Assembly (NCBI GenBank): GCA_017431585.1
Contig: JAFRKU010000065.1
Coordinates: 1 to 12,225 of the forward strand
DNA: 12,225 nucleotides
Direction: 5' to 3'
Source: a bacterium
GTDB taxonomy: Bacteria > Patescibacteriota > Microgenomatia > UBA1400 > PJMF01
Shown here in pieces: positions 1-8,500 of this stretch. Below the pieces are notes generated by a model, which ran no database searches, was not told where the DNA came from, and saw only the letters and a program-made list of their open reading frames with translations. The number at the start of each line of letters is the position of its first letter. The first letter of the stretch is position 1. A program made the position numbers and the translations under genes.

Positions 1-276
1 ACCGGCGAACGTATGTCGCAAAATAATATCTTCGCCAGCGACCAAGCTTATGCTCAAGCCTTAGGCCCTTTGATCACCGCTTGGCAACACAAAAATGACG
101 TCGAAAGCGACATTTTTGGCACCGGACCTTACACCGGCAGCCGCAGCGACGACATCCAATTCTATCTGGCCGAAGACGGCGTCCACTTTGTCTTCAATGA
201 ATACGATATTGCCCCTTATGCCTACGGCCCCGTCGATCTGGTCGTGCCCTATAGCCAGACCCTGATTTCTCTCTAA
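1..276 (+). CDS. C-terminal end of a DUF3298/RsiV-like extracytoplasmic protein (5' truncated by window edge)
   Basis: The reading frame is open from base 1 and ends at TAA 274-276, giving 91 residues of a longer protein. An ATG lies at 13, but it falls inside the conserved TGERM...IF segment that in DUF3298 proteins precedes the last helix, so it is probably internal and the true start lies outside the window. The tail has the family's hallmark pattern: a strand with GVHFVFNEYDIAPYAYGP, then a hydrophobic strand and PYSQ. DUF3298 (often paired with DUF4163) occurs in RsiV-type anti-sigma factors, where it binds lysozyme, and in PdaC-type cell-wall proteins. Which of these applies cannot be told without the N-terminus. 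It converges with the phosphodiesterase gene with only 18 bp (277-294) between stop codons and no visible terminator there. Confidence 0.75.
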   Translation, partial: TGERMSQNNIFASDQAYAQALGPLITAWQHKNDVESDIFGTGPYTGSRSDDIQFYLAEDGVHFVFNEYDIAPYAYGPVDLVVPYSQTLISL

Positions 277-294
277 ACAGCCGTCAGCCGCCGC

Positions 295-2091
295 TTATTC
301 ATTAAGCAAATCTACAATTCGCTCCAGAGGTGACTGATGATTAATCTCGTCCACGATGGTTTTGGCCAGCGTCACCTCGTCGGTGTACAAGATGTCCACT
401 TGGGTGCGCAAAAAGTGGTCCAGCGAGTCACGCTTGTCTGGTGTCCAGACGATCGCTTGTTTGCCCCGCGAGTGGATGTCTGCCAAAGCGCTACTGGTCA
501 TCGCTGACTCTTCCAAAGCGATCACGTCACCTGGTAGGCTCGAAATTTCCCCGTAACCCACAAAACTGACGTACACCGTTTGCATCTCCGGGTACACCCG
601 GTCGGCGTACTCGATGGCCGGTCGCTCAATCGAGGTCAAATAAACCTCCCGCTCCATGCCGCGCTCCTTGACCATCGCCACCACGTCATCCACCATCTGC
701 TCGTCGGCGGTTTCGCCTTTCAACTCGATAAAAAGCGTAATCTTGCCCCGCGCCGTGTCCAAAAACTGCTCCAAAGTCGCCGGCGGCTCGCACACATCTG
801 GTTTCGAGCGCGCGTCTTGTAGACACAAGGTCTGGACTTCGGCCAAAGTCATCTGGGTGGACGACTTATCCACCCCAGTCATCCGGGCGAAAGTGTTGTC
901 GTGATTGACCACGTAGTGCCCGTCGCTGGTCCGCTGGATATCAAATTCCACGCCATAAGTTCCCTGGTCAATGGAATATTGCAAGCCCGAAAGCGAATTT
1001 TCCACGCCTTCGTTCCCGGCCGCCCGGTGAGCCACCACCAGCACATCGTCCATTTCTTCAAAAATTTGATCAATATTGCTCACAATCAGCCATGACAAGG
1101 GCATCAGCAAACCCAAGCCCACCACCAGCCCCAACAGCCACCAACGCAAATGCCGGTGTTTGTCCACCACGAAAGACCGTTCCTGGCCGTCGCGATACGT
1201 CTGGTACACGTGGGTCAAATTCAGCACCAGCCAGCAGCTGCCGATGCTCGTTAAAATCGGGCCAATTATCGCCCCCGCTAGCGACCAAAACACCTCCCAC
1301 CAGTCAGTTTGCTCCGGCCGCCAGACAGACAAAACCACCACTGGCACCGCAATCATGGTTATCAGTGCCAGCACCACTGTCAGTATAATTTTGGTATTGT
1401 ATTTAATTTGTTGCCAGAAGATACTGCGCCAGTGTTTGGCCATCGTCTGGCGCGACCAGCGGCAGCTTTCGGCCAAAGTCTCCCCGTCTAGCAGCATGCC
1501 ATGCAAACAAAACACATACAAACTCCCCACAATAAACAATCCCATCATGACCACAAAGTACACTGCCCACAGCCACGGCGTGCTATCGATCACCAACTGG
1601 ATGAAATTAGGCAATCGGAATTGTTCCGTCAGAGAAATCGTCAAGTGCGCCCCCACCAACGGCGCCAGCAATCCAATGTAAACAATCAGCAGCAGGCCAC
1701 GCCAATTGCCCAATTTTTTCAAAGACATCGCCGCCTGGACAAAAGTCGCCCACATCGACTGGCGCTGACCCCGCAGCAACTGGCCAGAGTACAAAATTTT
1801 CACGTTTAAATCAAAAGCTACGTACCAGGCTAGCAAAGCCGCGCCCAAAGCAAGAATTAGCCAGCCCCAGGGATTAAAAAAGATAAACGACACATCACTC
1901 CAACTCAAAGCCCGCCGCCCCGTAATCCGCATCACCCCGGCGATCACCAGTTGCAACCCTTGCGAACCAAGCAATAGCAGCACCGCGCTAGCCACCTGAT
2001 AGGGCAAAATTGTGGCCAAACTTCTCCACAACTGACGAAAAGTCGGAACAGTCGGTTTTATTTTGTTGTTTTGTTCACTTTTTTTAAACAC
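295..2091 (-). CDS. Membrane-anchored glycerophosphodiester phosphodiesterase (7-TM domain + GDPD domain)
   Basis: A 598-aa protein expected to hydrolyse glycerophosphodiesters to glycerol-3-phosphate and an alcohol. Residues 30-341 hold about seven hydrophobic segments (near 30-53, 70-92, 131-153, 171-200, 231-257, 267-295, 314-341), as in the GPDPase_memb type of N-terminal domain. The GDPD TIM-barrel domain follows from about 350. It keeps the expected active-site set: H355-R356, E364-N365, E382-x-D384, H397-D398, E456-x-K458, and the late W549 and Y-T-D571 signatures. A basic N-terminus and an odd number of membrane spans would place the catalytic domain outside the cell (inference). I chose GTG at 2091 because GAGG (2101-2098) lies 6 nt before it; an in-frame TTG at 2103 would add four residues and lacks such a site. 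The gene starts one base after the infB stop, so it is the third gene of the nusA-infB operon. Likely roles are lipid scavenging or remodelling of a glycerophosphate polymer; the substrate is not deducible. Confidence 0.88.
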   Translation of the reverse strand: MFKKSEQNNKIKPTVPTFRQLWRSLATILPYQVASAVLLLLGSQGLQLVIAGVMRITGRRALSWSDVSFIFFNPWGWLILALGAALLAWYVAFDLNVKILYSGQLLRGQRQSMWATFVQAAMSLKKLGNWRGLLLIVYIGLLAPLVGAHLTISLTEQFRLPNFIQLVIDSTPWLWAVYFVVMMGLFIVGSLYVFCLHGMLLDGETLAESCRWSRQTMAKHWRSIFWQQIKYNTKIILTVVLALITMIAVPVVVLSVWRPEQTDWWEVFWSLAGAIIGPILTSIGSCWLVLNLTHVYQTYRDGQERSFVVDKHRHLRWWLLGLVVGLGLLMPLSWLIVSNIDQIFEEMDDVLVVAHRAAGNEGVENSLSGLQYSIDQGTYGVEFDIQRTSDGHYVVNHDNTFARMTGVDKSSTQMTLAEVQTLCLQDARSKPDVCEPPATLEQFLDTARGKITLFIELKGETADEQMVDDVVAMVKERGMEREVYLTSIERPAIEYADRVYPEMQTVYVSFVGYGEISSLPGDVIALEESAMTSSALADIHSRGKQAIVWTPDKRDSLDHFLRTQVDILYTDEVTLAKTIVDEINHQSPLERIVDLLNE

Positions 2092-2092
2092 A

Positions 2093-3520
2093 TTAATCCT
2101 CAACGTAATAAGCTACCAGCGTGTCACCTTTTTGAAAATCCAAACGTTTGTTGCGGAAAGTGATCCCGCCTTCACCGCCGACTTTCAAATGATCCACTTC
2201 TTGTTTGCCATGCATCATCGAGGCAATCACTGGTTCACCGATAATTTGCTCATTCCGTTTCAAATGCAATTTGTCCGCTTTTTTAATTTCCCCGCTGGTG
2301 AGCTTCACGCCGGCGATCTTAAGCCCCTTCATCTCAAAAATCTCTTGAATCGTGGCTTCGCCGGTCACCACTTCGTCAATAGTCGGCTCCAACAGCTTAA
2401 GCATTTTCTTCTGGATGTATTCGATCAGTTCGTAAATAATATCATAAGACTTAATCACCACGTGTTCAGCTTTGGCGTTTTGGACAATGTGCGGACTAAC
2501 TTTTACCTGGAAACACAAAATTTTCGCTCCCGCCGTTTTGGCCATTTCAATGTCCGTATCGGTCACCTCGCCCACACTCGAAGCAATAATGTCCACACTG
2601 TCCGGATCGCAATTTTGAGCGATGGCCTCCAGTGTTCCTTGCGTATCCGCTTTCAAAATGAAACGTAGTTTTACCTTATCTTCAAAAGCCGACAAATCCA
2701 AATCAAACTCTGGCTCAGTCACAGCCTTCTCCTGCTCGGAGACAGGCACGTCGGTGATAATCGCTCCCACCGGCGGCACCTCTTTGAGGCCTATGATCTG
2801 CCCTGGCTCACCCGGGAGAAGCTGCTGGCGCATTTTACCCGTGTCATCAATGATATTTTTCACCTTGCCGCCAGACTCGCCCACAAAAATATCCTGACGC
2901 AGCCGCATCGTCCCTTGCTGGACGATGACATTAGCCACCGCCCCGCGGCGCACGTCTTTAGCTGACTCCACCACCACTGCTTGCAGCGGTGCTTCAGGTC
3001 GCGATTTCAACTCCAGTAAATCAGCCGTAATCACCAAAGTTTCCAGCAATTTATCCACGTTTTTCCCGGTTTTCGCCGAAATTTCCACCGCTTCCACGTC
3101 GCCGCCAAAATCCGTCACCAAAATTTCGTGCTCGGCCAGCTGGGACTTGACGTTGATCACATTCACGTCTGGCAAATCAATTTTGTTAATCGCCACCACC
3201 ACCGGCACGCCAGCCTGCTTGATATGGCGAATCGATTCAATCGTTTGCGGTTTGACCCCATCATTAGCCGCCACCACCAGCACAACCACATCCGTAATCG
3301 CCGCCCCGCGCTCGCGCATCTGGTGAAAAGCCGCATGACCCGGTGTATCAATGAAAGTCAAGGATTTCCCCTGGACGTCCACTTGATAAGCCCCGATGTG
3401 CTGAGTAATCCCGCCGGCTTCCCGCGCTGCCAGTCTGGAGCGACGCAAATAATCCAGCAAAGTCGTCTTGCCGTGGTCCACATGACCCATGATGGTGATA
3501 ACTGGTGAGCGTGTTGTCAA
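2093..3520 (-). CDS. infB: Translation initiation factor IF-2, minimal form lacking the N-terminal domains
   Basis: GTPase that delivers initiator fMet-tRNA to the 30S subunit and promotes 50S joining. The 475-aa protein starts only 11 residues before the G1 motif GHVDHGKT (12-19). Other G-domain motifs are the switch I segment GGITQHIGAY (36-45), DTPGH (58-62), NKID (112-115) and SAK (148-150). Domain II follows from about 175, domain III contains LKADTQGTLEAI, and a C-terminal C2-like domain ends at 475. The long N-terminal region of E. coli-type IF-2 is absent, as is common in reduced genomes. In the C2 domain the usual G-x-ECG element reads GGEGG (448-452), so the conserved cysteine is glycine (G451). 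The start is TTG, preceded by AAAGGA at 3530-3525; no better upstream codon fits. It lies 46 bp downstream of nusA, the usual neighbour in bacteria, while rbfA is not found after it. Confidence 0.96.
   Translation of the reverse strand: MTTRSPVITIMGHVDHGKTTLLDYLRRSRLAAREAGGITQHIGAYQVDVQGKSLTFIDTPGHAAFHQMRERGAAITDVVVLVVAANDGVKPQTIESIRHIKQAGVPVVVAINKIDLPDVNVINVKSQLAEHEILVTDFGGDVEAVEISAKTGKNVDKLLETLVITADLLELKSRPEAPLQAVVVESAKDVRRGAVANVIVQQGTMRLRQDIFVGESGGKVKNIIDDTGKMRQQLLPGEPGQIIGLKEVPPVGAIITDVPVSEQEKAVTEPEFDLDLSAFEDKVKLRFILKADTQGTLEAIAQNCDPDSVDIIASSVGEVTDTDIEMAKTAGAKILCFQVKVSPHIVQNAKAEHVVIKSYDIIYELIEYIQKKMLKLLEPTIDEVVTGEATIQEIFEMKGLKIAGVKLTSGEIKKADKLHLKRNEQIIGEPVIASMMHGKQEVDHLKVGGEGGITFRNKRLDFQKGDTLVAYYVED
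2098..2101 (-). promoter_or_regulatory. Shine-Dalgarno site of the phosphodiesterase gene, inside the end of infB
   Basis: GAGG on the minus strand sits in the last codons of infB, 6 nt before the GTG start at 2091. It decides the start and implies that ribosomes finishing infB re-initiate on the next gene. Confidence 0.65.
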
Positions 3521-3524
3521 ACGA

Positions 3525-3530
3525 TCCTTT
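3525..3530 (-). promoter_or_regulatory. Shine-Dalgarno site for the TTG start of infB
   Basis: AAAGGA on the minus strand, 4 nt before TTG at 3520. It supports the rare start codon and hence the short IF-2. Confidence 0.6.
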
Positions 3531-3566
3531 CTTTTTTCCCAAGCGACGGCCTACTTTAGCCTGGAA

Positions 3567-4931
3567 TTATGCTTCTTCTGTTTGTTCACTTTTTTTACTC
3601 TTTTTCTCTTTTTTTACCTTTTTATCGGACTTTTTATCGCCATCAGCAATGTCACGGCTCAACACATTTTCGCTCGTGTCTTTGTCCACTTGCGCTTGCG
3701 CCCGAGCCACAATCGCTGCCTTGGTCTGCGCGTCAATATCGTCACAATTCTCCAGCCGGTTTTGGAAGCGCAAAATGTCATTGCTATTGGTCAGTTTCAA
3801 ATTCACCAACCGCTCGCGCACTTCTGGCGCCAGCTCAAATTGGTCAATTTCATACTCTTCGCTGCCGGTCACTTGACCTTTAATTTCGCCCGCTTCATCC
3901 ACCACGGTGATAGAAGCACCCACCAATTTCGCCGCCAGACGCACATTTTGCCCGCCGCGACCGATCGCCAATGGTACTTGGTCTTTGGGCAAGCTCACCC
4001 GAGCCGCTTTAGCCTCAGCATCATACTCGACGGTCATATTTTCTGCCGGCGCCAAAGCCGCAATGATCATCTGCACCGGATCCTCGAAGTAGGGGATAAT
4101 GTCAATTTTTTCGTTATTCAATTCTTTGATGATCTCTTGCACCCGCACGCCCCGCTGGCCCACGCACGAACCCACCGGATCCACCGCCGCCGGATTATTA
4201 CTGGCGACAGCCACTTTGGTCCGAATGCCCGCCTCACGAGCAATCAGCTTAATTTGCACCGATCCACCGGAAATTTCCGGCACTTCGCGCTCGAAAAGCA
4301 AGGCCACCAATTGCGCATCCGCGCGCGAAACGATAATCGTCCGCTTACCATTGACCTCGCCGATGCCTTTGATCAAAACAGCCATCCGAGCGCCACTTTT
4401 GTAAAACTCACCCCGCATTTGTTCCACTGGCGGCATCGAGGCATTGCCTCGGCCGATATCCATCAGCACACTGTCGCGCTCCATCCGGAAAACTTGGCCA
4501 GTCACCACCGTCCCAATTTGGCTTTGGTACTCGCTGATAATCTGGTCACGCTCGGCGTCACGCATCCGTTGCAAAATGATTTGTTTGGCCAATTGGGCCG
4601 CAATCCGCCCAAATCCAGGCGGGGTCACCTCTGTGATTTTCTTGTCGTCATAGCTTTCGTCTTCTTCCACATCTGGCTGGAGGCGGGGAGCACACAAAAT
4701 TTTCATCGCTCCGCTGTCTCGATCCACTTGCGCCCAATAGTAAAATTTCGGATCCAAAGGTTCATCGGTTTCGCCGCCCACTTGTTTGCGATATGCCCCC
4801 AGCAAACCGGCTTCGATAGCCTGGTAGACTTGCTCGGCGTCAATTTTGCGCTCGGCGCAAATTTGCGCAATCGCACTGCTAAATTCACTTCTGTGGGCGC
4901 GCGCGGCGCGGGCTTTAGTTCTTTGATCCAT
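3567..4931 (-). CDS. nusA: Transcription termination/antitermination factor NusA
   Basis: RNA polymerase-binding elongation factor that affects pausing, intrinsic termination and antitermination. The 454-aa protein has the canonical order. The N-terminal polymerase-binding domain (about 1-135) contains GFGRIAAQLAKQIILQR at 106-122. The S1 domain starts near 138. KH1 carries VDPVGSCVGQRG at 250-261 and KH2 carries AIGRGGQNVRLAAK at 322-335. A short helical C-terminal segment (about 360-411) follows, with a lysine-rich tail from about 425. The two acidic repeats of E. coli NusA are absent, as in most bacteria. I chose ATG at 4931 because GGGAG lies 9 nt upstream and the family N-terminus begins there; an in-frame GTG at 4964 would add 11 residues. 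It is the first gene of the leftward operon. rimP, which usually precedes nusA, is not here: the upstream DNA is a divergent promoter region. Confidence 0.97.
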   Translation of the reverse strand: MDQRTKARAARAHRSEFSSAIAQICAERKIDAEQVYQAIEAGLLGAYRKQVGGETDEPLDPKFYYWAQVDRDSGAMKILCAPRLQPDVEEDESYDDKKITEVTPPGFGRIAAQLAKQIILQRMRDAERDQIISEYQSQIGTVVTGQVFRMERDSVLMDIGRGNASMPPVEQMRGEFYKSGARMAVLIKGIGEVNGKRTIIVSRADAQLVALLFEREVPEISGGSVQIKLIAREAGIRTKVAVASNNPAAVDPVGSCVGQRGVRVQEIIKELNNEKIDIIPYFEDPVQMIIAALAPAENMTVEYDAEAKAARVSLPKDQVPLAIGRGGQNVRLAAKLVGASITVVDEAGEIKGQVTGSEEYEIDQFELAPEVRERLVNLKLTNSNDILRFQNRLENCDDIDAQTKAAIVARAQAQVDKDTSENVLSRDIADGDKKSDKKVKKEKKSKKSEQTEEA

Positions 4932-4940
4932 GGTCTTTTT

Positions 4941-4945
4941 CTCCC
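4941..4945 (-). promoter_or_regulatory. Shine-Dalgarno site of nusA
   Basis: GGGAG on the minus strand, 9 nt before ATG 4931. It favours this start over the GTG at 4964, which would place the site inside the coding region. Confidence 0.6.
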
Positions 4946-4983
4946 TTTTTCCCTGTAGCTTCACTTTTTAGCCATATTTTAGC

Positions 4984-5014
4984 AAAAACGGCCCCTTGTG
5001 TATAACAAGTGCCG
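4984..5014 (-). terminator. Possible attenuator hairpin in the nusA leader
   Basis: Read on the minus strand, CGGC (5014-5011) pairs with GCCG (4992-4989) and CTTGT (5009-5005) pairs with ACAAG (4999-4995). A 1x2 internal loop separates the two stems and the apical loop is 5 nt. Five T follow at once (4988-4984). The element lies about 20-50 nt after the expected leftward transcription start and before the nusA ribosome site, so it could stop transcription early. The lower stem is only 4 bp, so strength is uncertain. No T tract follows it on the + strand, so it would act leftward only. Confidence 0.45.
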
Positions 5015-5038
5015 GATCCACTAGCTATAATACATACT

Positions 5039-5067
5039 ATTATACCACACAATCTGCTTCTTGTCAA
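5039..5067 (-). promoter_or_regulatory. Consensus sigma70-type promoter of the nusA-infB-GDPD operon
   Basis: On the minus strand the -35 box is TTGACA (5067-5062), the spacer is exactly 17 bp, and the -10 box is TATAAT (5044-5039), preceded by TGG, so an extended -10 is also present. Transcription should begin near 5031-5033, giving a leader of about 100 nt before nusA. Confidence 0.85.
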
Positions 5068-5088
5068 GAGGCAAAATTGGTGTATAAT
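5061..5088 (+). promoter_or_regulatory. Promoter of the pilin-giant protein-dus operon
   Basis: The -35 box is TTGTCA (5061-5066), the spacer is 16 bp, and the -10 box is TATAAT (5083-5088). The expected start is about 5094-5096, only 2-4 nt before the pilin ATG at 5098. The -35 box overlaps the -35 of the leftward promoter by five bases through the shared TTGTCAA. Confidence 0.75.
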
Positions 5089-5097
5089 AAGAGACAC

Positions 5098-5553
5098 ATG
5101 CGGAAAAAATCTTTGTCTTATTTACTCAAGTCAGCCACCATCTGGAGCGTGTTTTTTCTGTCTGGAGCCGCCGTTTTTCCACCCGCTGCCGTCCGCGCCG
5201 CCTGGACAGAAGGAGTTTGTGTGGGTGCCAGCGGCACTCTCTCGGCCGATGTAGCCACTATCCAAGGCATCACTTGTCTGCTAAGCAATGTGGTCTCCGC
5301 TGCCATGCAACTTTTCGGCATCGTCGGCTTTTGTATGTTTGTTTACGGCAGTTTCAAGCTCATGACCTCCGCTGGCCGCCCTGATGATTTTTCCACGGCC
5401 AAAAACACCTTCACCTTCGTGGTTTTGGGCTTCATTATTGCCTTATCATCGCTGCTAATTGTTAATATTATTCAGGATTTCACTGGTATAGAGGGTCTCC
5501 TCAATATTCAATTCCTCAGCCCCTCCAACCCCAATGATATCCCTGGAGTATGA
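5098..5553 (+). CDS. Secreted two-helix pilin of the TrbC/VirB2-like T4SS_pilin type
   Basis: A 151-aa protein. Residues 1-34 form a signal peptide (MRKK, hydrophobic core 13-27, likely cleavage after VRA at 34). The mature part has cysteines at 41, 60 and 79 and two hydrophobic helices (about 65-89 and 104-126). The turn between them, YGSFKLMTSAGRPDDFSTAK (83-102), matches the pattern of VirB2/TrbC-type pilins and of the T4SS_pilin family that is frequent in Patescibacteria. The ending FTG...F is also seen there. Such proteins are inner-membrane subunits that can polymerise into conjugative-type pili. I chose ATG 5098 because it starts the signal peptide; the frame is open to an ATG at 4996, but the promoter lies in between. 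The stop overlaps the next gene by ATGA, so the giant protein is made from the same mRNA. No VirB4-type ATPase is in the window. Confidence 0.78.
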   Translation: MRKKSLSYLLKSATIWSVFFLSGAAVFPPAAVRAAWTEGVCVGASGTLSADVATIQGITCLLSNVVSAAMQLFGIVGFCMFVYGSFKLMTSAGRPDDFSTAKNTFTFVVLGFIIALSSLLIVNIIQDFTGIEGLLNIQFLSPSNPNDIPGV

Positions 5554-8500
5554 TGATAAAAAACCAAGACTGGCACCAGTGGCTCCACTTCGGCTCTCGC
5601 ATTTGGCGCGGGTTGTTGTTTTTAGGCCTCGCTTTTCTGGTTTTACCCTTGCACGCCCAGTCACCAGAGCCCAGCGAGTTGTCCGTCCGCCAAGAAACCA
5701 TTTTGGCCAGCGATTACCAGGGTCTCAATCAGCAGCTCGTTACTCGCCTGGCCGCCGATTATCCCGGCAGCTACCGCCAAATTTTAAGCGCCTATCAGGA
5801 TACATTCGCCAGCCTGCGTACCCAACATCCCGATGTAGCCGTCAATATTTTGTCACGCTTGGCCCTAGATCACGCTGGAGATCTGGACGCTGCCACCACC
5901 GATTTGCGCACTTATCAAGAAATTTTAGACAATTTATTCGTTCGCTACCCGCACACCTACGATATCATCCTGGACAAAGTCGCCTATGACGCCCACGGCA
6001 GCCTCATCACCGGTATTTCCGTCATGAACGCTATTGAGCAACAAACCGATAGCCTACAAGAACGCTACGGCTTCAATTATCTGGCTACCCAAGTCTTGGC
6101 CGCTTACAACGCCACCAATGATGACAACGGCGAGCAGCTTTTGGCCCAGGCCAACCAACTCACCGCTAGCATCAAAACCTACCGCGAGCAACTAGGCCTC
6201 CAATTCCACTCCGCCCAGATCGCCGGCGCACTGGATTTAGTCGGCGAATTAGGCTACCTCGGCGACGACCCGGCCACCATTGATGCCTATATTCACACCC
6301 TCACCGCCAATATCGCCTTAGGCGGCGCCAGCGGCGAAACCATCGCCTTGGGTGAAATTTTTACCCCGCTGAATATCCCCATCCATACCCAGAAAATATA
6401 CGCCAGTTTGAAACGCTGGTATACCGAACAAGGTATCATCGATGAAGATGGTTTATTTATCGTTGAAGTTGACGATGCAGAAAAATTGTCAGATCTGCCA
6501 GAAAACGTTAATTTGATCACAAAATTTGATCAAAAACGCGGCCGCTTGGTTCACGCCGTTCAAGCCGACGAACCAGACAATTTGGAATTGTTGCTCCGCT
6601 GGGCCGACGGCGGCAGTCCCGACGCTTTCCTCAATGCCGTTACCGATGGCCAATACACCAAAGTCAAAAATGCCTACGATGCTTTTAATCGTACCTGGGC
6701 CAATATCCGCAACGGCGGTCAATTTTCCTCCATGTTTAATGCCAGCACCCTCAAGCAAATGTTATTCGATAGCCTCACTGAAACCGAATTTTACCAAAAA
6801 GTCAACCGCCAAATTCAACCCGTCAAAGACGCCATCCGCATTTTGCAAAGTGACCAAAGCAAAATGGACACAATCAAAGATTTGCTGGCCACTTTTGACG
6901 AAACCAAAGGCATTGCCGCCGATATCGGCAGCGTCCAAAAATTGGCCGCCAATTTGAGCGTCGGTAGCGACGGCTTCAGTTTGAGCGATTTAAGCGGCAA
7001 AGTCGACTCTCTGATGACTTGGGTCAAAGAATACAACCAACGCGGTCAGCAAGACCAGCAACTCAATACCAAACTCCAAGAAATGCAAGCCATCAGCGAC
7101 GAGCCCGGCGATTCCCTGGACAAACAGCAGCGCCTGGCCGCCAAAATCATGGAAATCAAACAAATCACCAATCAAGGCCAAGCCTTGTATGACGCCGCCA
7201 ATCAAATTTCCGATCTCCAGTGGCGACTCAATGATTTCGGCGACGTCCGCACCATTGCCCGCAATTTAAGCAAAATCAAAACCATTCTCACCAATACCAA
7301 AATCGACCAATTGCAGCGCTACGCCGGCGCTTTAGACGATTTAGTCTACTACGCCAATCAAGGCGCCGAGTGGGCCGATTTAATCGAAAACGCTTCCAAC
7401 CTCAATATCAACGATTTACGCAGCTACGCCAGCAGCGCCAAAAGCATTCGCTCCATCATGCTCAAATTCCAGGAATTGGCCGGGCTGGACGACAGCCTCA
7501 ATGGTTTGGCTGATTTCGTTGGCAACACCGGCAAATTTGCCAGCGATTTGCAAACCAGTATCGACGGTTACCACGATCTGGCTGGCTATATTAACCGGAT
7601 CGACAGCATCGATGACGCCTTGCGCAACGCCAATAATATCGCCAGCAGTCTCCAAAGCATGGCTACTGTGCTCCAATATATTCCTGGCGCCAATAACTTC
7701 ATCGCTCAACTTGGTGCCAATCGCGCTTTCCAAAGTTTCCTCAACGCCGGGAAAACCATTTATAGCGTGTATCAAGACGGTTTGAGTATTCAAAGAGGTG
7801 TCGATGATTTTATCAATAGCTGGGGTGGTATCAGCAACAGTTTTGCACAAGCTCTCAATGGTTTCACTGACATCACTCGCCAACTTAATGACGCCGTAGA
7901 TGCCGTCACCAATATCCCCAATAAAATTGCCAATATCGCCCGAGGTATCGTCGATCGCTTCAATAGCATTCCCAAAATGTTGGAAAATTTGGCCAATGTC
8001 GATGACATTTTAAAAAATGGACTTGATGATGTCCAAAGAGTCCTAGATAACGCTCTCTATGAAATCGCTGGGATCGGCCAGGCTGTCGAAGACGCCTTCG
8101 ATAGTGTCGGCCGCGTCGTTAATTCTATTAATCGTTCGCTCGCTAGCCTCGGCGAAGTTGGCCGGCGCGCCGGCAATGCTTTAAGCCGCTTTGATGCCAC
8201 CGCCGGCGCCAATTTAGCCGACAGCCTGGATACCACCGGCTTGCAAAACACCCTCAAAGCAGGTTGGGAAGCAATTAGAGCCGCTTTACAAGCCTTCATT
8301 GACGCCACCGGTCTGAATAGTCTCTCCGAAACCATCAAACAATGGGGCAAACAACTCGAAGCCCTACTCCGTGACGCTATGGGCCCGCTCTGGGAGAGCA
8401 TGCGACCGTTTTTCGAGCGATTTGAAGGCGTAGGCGAAGTTTTCAAAGGCGTCAGCGAACTTTTCAAAGCCTACCGCGATTTCACTCGAACTTGGAATGA

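Noticed and set aside
3489..4958. A 489-codon open frame on the + strand opposite nusA
   Set aside because: It mirrors nusA and the start of infB, starts inside infB, has no ribosome site or recognisable domain, and its hydrophobic start is the complement of the lysine-rich NusA tail.
5026..5031. A TATAAT on the + strand as a second rightward promoter
   Set aside because: No -35-like box at 16-18 bp; it lies just upstream of the leftward transcription start and is not needed to explain pilin expression.
6512..6534. 8-bp inverted repeat TTTGATCA/TGATCAAA, also readable as a direct repeat
   Set aside because: It lies within coding sequence for an NLITKFDQK segment, is short and AT-rich, and has no context suggesting an operator.
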